Shown here piece after piece: positions 61,854 through 64,000 of a stretch of DNA of 64,000 nt. The position numbers and the translations under genes are program-made. The stretch spans positions 186,001 through 250,000 of the forward strand of contig NZ_JADPIB010000005.1 in NCBI RefSeq assembly GCF_015767265.1, read 5' to 3'. Numbering within the stretch: the stretch's first letter is position 1; each line of letters starts with the position of its first letter. The notes below the pieces were generated by a model. That model had not been told where the DNA came from, did no database searches, and saw only the letters and a list, made by a program, of their open reading frames with translations. Source of the DNA: Aureivirga marina. Its GTDB lineage: Bacteria > Bacteroidota > Bacteroidia > Flavobacteriales > Flavobacteriaceae.

Positions 61854-61950
61854 CTATTTTACAACAATTGATTTTTAAATTTTTAACAAAAAATTAGAAT
61901 CTTTTTTCATTTTTCTTATATTTCAGTCAAGAATTAATCCAAATAAAACT

Positions 61951-61958
61951 TATATTTG
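61951..61958 (+). promoter_or_regulatory. -7 promoter box of the first His-rich protein gene
   Basis: TATATTTG (TAnnTTTG) overlaps an earlier in-frame start at 61956, so translation must begin at the ATG at 61980, 22 bases downstream. Confidence 0.55.
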
Positions 61959-61979
61959 CAATCTATTCTCTCAATAGAA

Positions 61980-62309
61980 ATGAAATTAAATTTGTTTAAC
62001 ATACTTGGTGTAATTTTTATGATTGTTTTGGTTTTTATACCAATTACAACACAATTAGCACATGCTCTTGAAGAAGAACATCATCATCAAGTTTGTGATG
62101 CAAAAGAAGTAAAACACTTTCACGCAGATGAAGTGGATTGTTCGATTTTCCACATGACAACAGATTTCGTTTCTCTTGACGATATTCCAACGTTTGAAAT
62201 CATTCCTTTTTCAGAATTTCAAACAACTTTTTATACAACATACAAAAAGGCATCTAGTCCTTTTTCTACTTTTCGAAACACAAGAGCACCACCTGCTTTG
62301 ATTTCTTAA
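61980..62309 (+). CDS. His-rich small exported protein, first of a pair
   Basis: A 109-aa protein with an N-terminal hydrophobic segment (NILGVIFMIVLVFIPITTQ). A His/Glu/Cys cluster follows (LAHALEEEHHHQVCDAKEVK, HFHADEVDCSIFH), then a less conserved tail ending STFRNTRAPPALIS. The cluster suggests metal binding in the periplasm. A paralogue is 335 bases downstream and both lie just before a TonB receptor gene. Small His-rich proteins ending in RxPP before TonB receptors are, as I recall, common in flavobacteria and thought to link to metal uptake; the role here is inferred. Confidence 0.6.
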   Translation: MKLNLFNILGVIFMIVLVFIPITTQLAHALEEEHHHQVCDAKEVKHFHADEVDCSIFHMTTDFVSLDDIPTFEIIPFSEFQTTFYTTYKKASSPFSTFRNTRAPPALIS

Positions 62310-62337
62310 TTCCATATTTTTTAAAGAATTTATTTTT

Positions 62338-62515
62338 GGAGCTTTCTTTTCTCTTCGCTTTAACTCAGAGTAAAAGTCGGGCTTTACGCTACAAGTTTTA
62401 TTTTTCTAAATAAGAACTTCTAAACAAATCTTAAGCTTCCGCTAGTCGCTTTTTCTTGCTAAGAATTTCTAATTTATCAAAACAAAAGCTTTTCACTGCA
62501 ATCCCTAAGCTTTCC
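62338..62515. repeat. Intergenic repeat-like block, GC-richer than its flanks
   Basis: Between the two His-rich genes is non-coding sequence with the elements GGAGC (62338), GTCGGGCTTTACGCTACAAG (62378-62397), CTTCCGC (62436) and CACTGCAATCCCTAAGC (62494-62510). This order resembles a degenerate copy of a GGAGC...CGGGCTTTCCGC...ATCC intergenic repeat that I remember from other Bacteroidetes genomes. I cannot verify the match, and no second copy exists in this window. Confidence 0.35.
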
Positions 62516-62643
62516 GAAAAACAACACAATTCAATATAAATTCATTTTAAATATTTCTATTTCTTAAAAAAGAAAAGGAAAATAATTTCATTAAATATTT
62601 AAAATCTAAAAGAAATCAATTTTAAAAGCTTTTAAGCTCTTTT

Positions 62644-62961
62644 ATGAATTCATCTAAGAACAAATTAAGATTAAGCATTTTCTTCGCTATCATGGTTTTT
62701 ATACCAAGTATAGCACAGTTTCTACACGCTTTACAAGAAGAACATTTTCATGATGTTTATTCAGAAGATGTAGAACATGTATATGGAGAAAAATTTGATT
62801 GTTCTATTTTTCATACAGTAATTGAATTTTTAAAACTTCCTGATTACAATTTTGCACACAAAGAAATCGTGATTGTTTTCAACAAAGTTAAGTTTCATTA
62901 TGTTCAGGAATTATTTGAAATAATATACGCAACGAAAAATTCTAGAGCACCACCTTTTTAA
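62644..62961 (+). CDS. His-rich small exported protein, second of a pair
   Basis: A 105-aa paralogue of the gene at 61980. It has a hydrophobic N-terminal segment (LSIFFAIMVFIPSIAQ), then FLHALQEEHFHDVYSEDVEH and VYGEKFDCSIFH aligned with the same cluster in the first copy, and the shared end NSRAPPF. One of the two Cys of the first copy is Tyr here (DVYSEDVEH vs QVCDAKEVKH), and the second His-x-His pair is lost, so metal affinity may differ. Its own terminator follows, and 480 bases later a TonB receptor begins. Confidence 0.6.
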   Translation: MNSSKNKLRLSIFFAIMVFIPSIAQFLHALQEEHFHDVYSEDVEHVYGEKFDCSIFHTVIEFLKLPDYNFAHKEIVIVFNKVKFHYVQELFEIIYATKNSRAPPF

Positions 62962-62962
62962 G

Positions 62963-62993
62963 AAAAAAAGATATTTTAAAATCATCTTTTTTT
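62963..62993 (+). terminator. Terminator after the second His-rich gene
   Basis: AAAAAAAGAT / ATCTTTTTTT with an 11-base loop directly after the stop codon at 62961. Confidence 0.78.
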
Positions 62994-63028
62994 CAAAAAA
63001 TAATTACACATGTTTATATAAAATTGAG

Positions 63029-63112
63029 ATTCCTTCTCCTTAATATTTGTTAGTATTTTGTTATTTATTATAGGGGTTAATTAATTACTAAAAGTATTAA
63101 GTGAGAAGGAAT
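63029..63112. other. Long imperfect inverted repeat in the leader of the TonB receptor gene
   Basis: ATTCCTTCTC-CTTAATA (63029-63045) pairs with TATTAAG-T-GAGAAGGAAT (63095-63112) with one bulged T. Inside it TTT-TTAGTA (63046-63055) pairs with TACTAA-AAG (63086-63094) with one bulged G, leaving a loop of about 30 bases that includes TAGGGGTTAA. That is about 26 paired bases. No T tail follows on either strand, so it is not a standard terminator. It could be a leader-RNA switch, an RNA processing site, or a small palindromic element. Confidence 0.6.
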
Positions 63113-63440
63113 TTAAACCAAAAAACGACAAATTTTAATACTATTTTTAAATAAAGTTATTATTTAAGCAATTAATTTTAATTCATTATTATAAAACAAT
63201 TTAAAAGAATTAACATCAATTATTTATTCAAGTAGAAAGCATTAAAATATTTTATATCAATTGTTTAAAATAATTAAATATTAAAATTAACACCAATTTA
63301 AAAATATGACTAAGACTTTAAAATTAAACTAATTACAAGCTTTAAATTAAAGTAAAAAGTGGTATTAACTTTAAATAAATAGTTCTAAAAACTTATTTAT
63401 TAAATATTAGAAACTATTTATTTCACTTAAATTATACAAA
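63113..63440. other. AT-rich leader region of the TonB receptor gene
   Basis: No ORF and no TAnnTTTG box were found here. The sequence is nearly all A and T with repeated TTAA-rich tracts. The promoter of the receptor gene is therefore not located; it may lie upstream of the inverted repeat. Confidence 0.3.
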
Positions 63441-64000
63441 ATGAAGAAATATCTTATATTCCTATTTATTGGAATTCAACATATCTTATTTGCACAAGAA
63501 AAAATCACAGGAACAGTTAATGATGAAGATGGAAATCCTGTGGAAAGTGCAAGTGTTTACTTAGTCGATTTAGACAAAGGAACAACTACAAATTTGGAAG
63601 GTTACTTTACATTTGAAAGAGTTCCTTCTGGAGAACACACACTATTGATTAGTTATATCGGATTTGAATCACAAACTTTAAAAATAAAAGCTGGCGACAA
63701 TGTAAATGTACAATTGAAAGAAGCTGTTTTTAATTTTGATGAGATTATTGTTTCAAGTCCATTTCAGAAATTACAAAGCGAAAATGTTTTAAAAATTGAT
63801 CGTATTGGTTTACAAGAAATTCAGAAAAATGGTGCTCCTACTCTAGTTGAAGGAATAACTGCTTTACCTGGAGTTTCACAAATTTCAACAGGAAATGGAA
63901 TCGGAAAACCTGTAATTCGCGGATTAAGCGGAAATCGAGTTGTAGTTTATACACAAGGAATTCGTTTAGAAAATCAACAATTTGGTGGTGAACATGGATT
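63441..64000 (+). CDS. TonB-dependent receptor, N-terminal part (cut by window edge)
   Basis: The ATG at 63441 opens a frame that runs off the right edge after about 186 residues. The signal peptide ends at LFAQ (residue 19). A carboxypeptidase-regulatory-like domain covers about 22-105 (ITGTVNDEDGNPVESASVYL, VPSGEHTLLISYIGFES), and the plug starts near 115 with LVEGITALPGVSQISTGNGI, then GKPVIRGLSGNRVVVYTQGI and RLENQQFGGEHG. The plug sequence RLENQQFGxEHG is typical of flavobacterial receptors that I associate with metal or metal-chelate uptake. The His-rich pair directly upstream supports that. Confidence 0.88.
   Translation, partial: MKKYLIFLFIGIQHILFAQEKITGTVNDEDGNPVESASVYLVDLDKGTTTNLEGYFTFERVPSGEHTLLISYIGFESQTLKIKAGDNVNVQLKEAVFNFDEIIVSSPFQKLQSENVLKIDRIGLQEIQKNGAPTLVEGITALPGVSQISTGNGIGKPVIRGLSGNRVVVYTQGIRLENQQFGGEHG

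Noticed and set aside
1-64000. CRISPR array, insertion sequence or prophage
   Set aside because: No evenly spaced direct repeats, transposase, integrase or phage structural gene was found anywhere in the window.

Overview
The window is about 30% G+C. It carries Bacteroidetes-style promoters (-7 box TAnnTTTG), a type IX secretion C-terminal signal, SusC/TonB-type receptors with a carboxypeptidase-like N-terminal domain, bacillithiol genes (bshC, bshB1) and the cluster tpx-dagK-ftsK-lolA-lptF-ribB. Together these point to a chromosomal segment of a flavobacterium (Flavobacteriaceae or a close relative). I see no phage, plasmid, transposase or CRISPR array. Most genes are housekeeping or envelope genes in short operons separated by clear hairpin terminators.

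Layout. 1-4.2 kb (minus): edge of a TPR protein, a NADAR protein, a small HD ppGpp-type hydrolase, a CPA1 antiporter and a SnoaL lipoprotein. 4.4-11.8 kb: TonB receptor, kelch lipoprotein, LTA-synthase-like sulfatase, hemerythrin-PAS protein, QueD-like enzyme. 11.9-18.5 kb: S41 protease, idi-DUF1684, a small frame-broken ORF, an amidohydrolase-like protein without its catalytic core, bshC with a methyltransferase. 18.7-29.5 kb: several unrecognised secreted proteins (an 11-residue-repeat protein, a long/truncated paralogue pair, a two-repeat Cys lipoprotein) mixed with lhgO, HMG-CoA lyase, CDF transporter, rluF, GH25 lysozyme and a sorbosone-dehydrogenase-like lipoprotein. 29.6-40.4 kb: mnmA-aroK, a possible structured RNA, rimO, tandem secreted paralogues, bshB1, tRNA-His, and the spoT/Ste24 protease/TrmH group.

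40.4-47.4 kb: a T9SS cargo protein, then an ECF sigma factor, a membrane-anchored anti-sigma-like protein and an outer-membrane barrel encoded by overlapping genes, a PAS-like LuxR regulator and a di-haem peroxidase. An ECF-type promoter (AACC-N15-CGTC) precedes the sigma gene, and a near copy lies at the same distance before the peroxidase. 47.4-57 kb: AspT-type transporter, ribB with a degenerate ribA half, lptF, lolA, ftsK, dagK, tpx, peroxiredoxin. 57-61.8 kb: MATE exporter, small proteins, TerC, thioredoxin-TPR protein. 62-64 kb: two tandem His-rich small membrane proteins, a GC-richer intergenic repeat-like block, a long imperfect hairpin, and the start of a TonB receptor; this looks like a metal-uptake locus.

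The least explained items are the ECF promoter pair, the His-rich/hairpin/TonB locus, the hollowed-out amidohydrolase, the frame-broken small ORF before idi, and the structured intergenic region before rimO. Several start codons are placed at an internal ATG because a -7 promoter box or a signal peptide rules out the longer reading frame.
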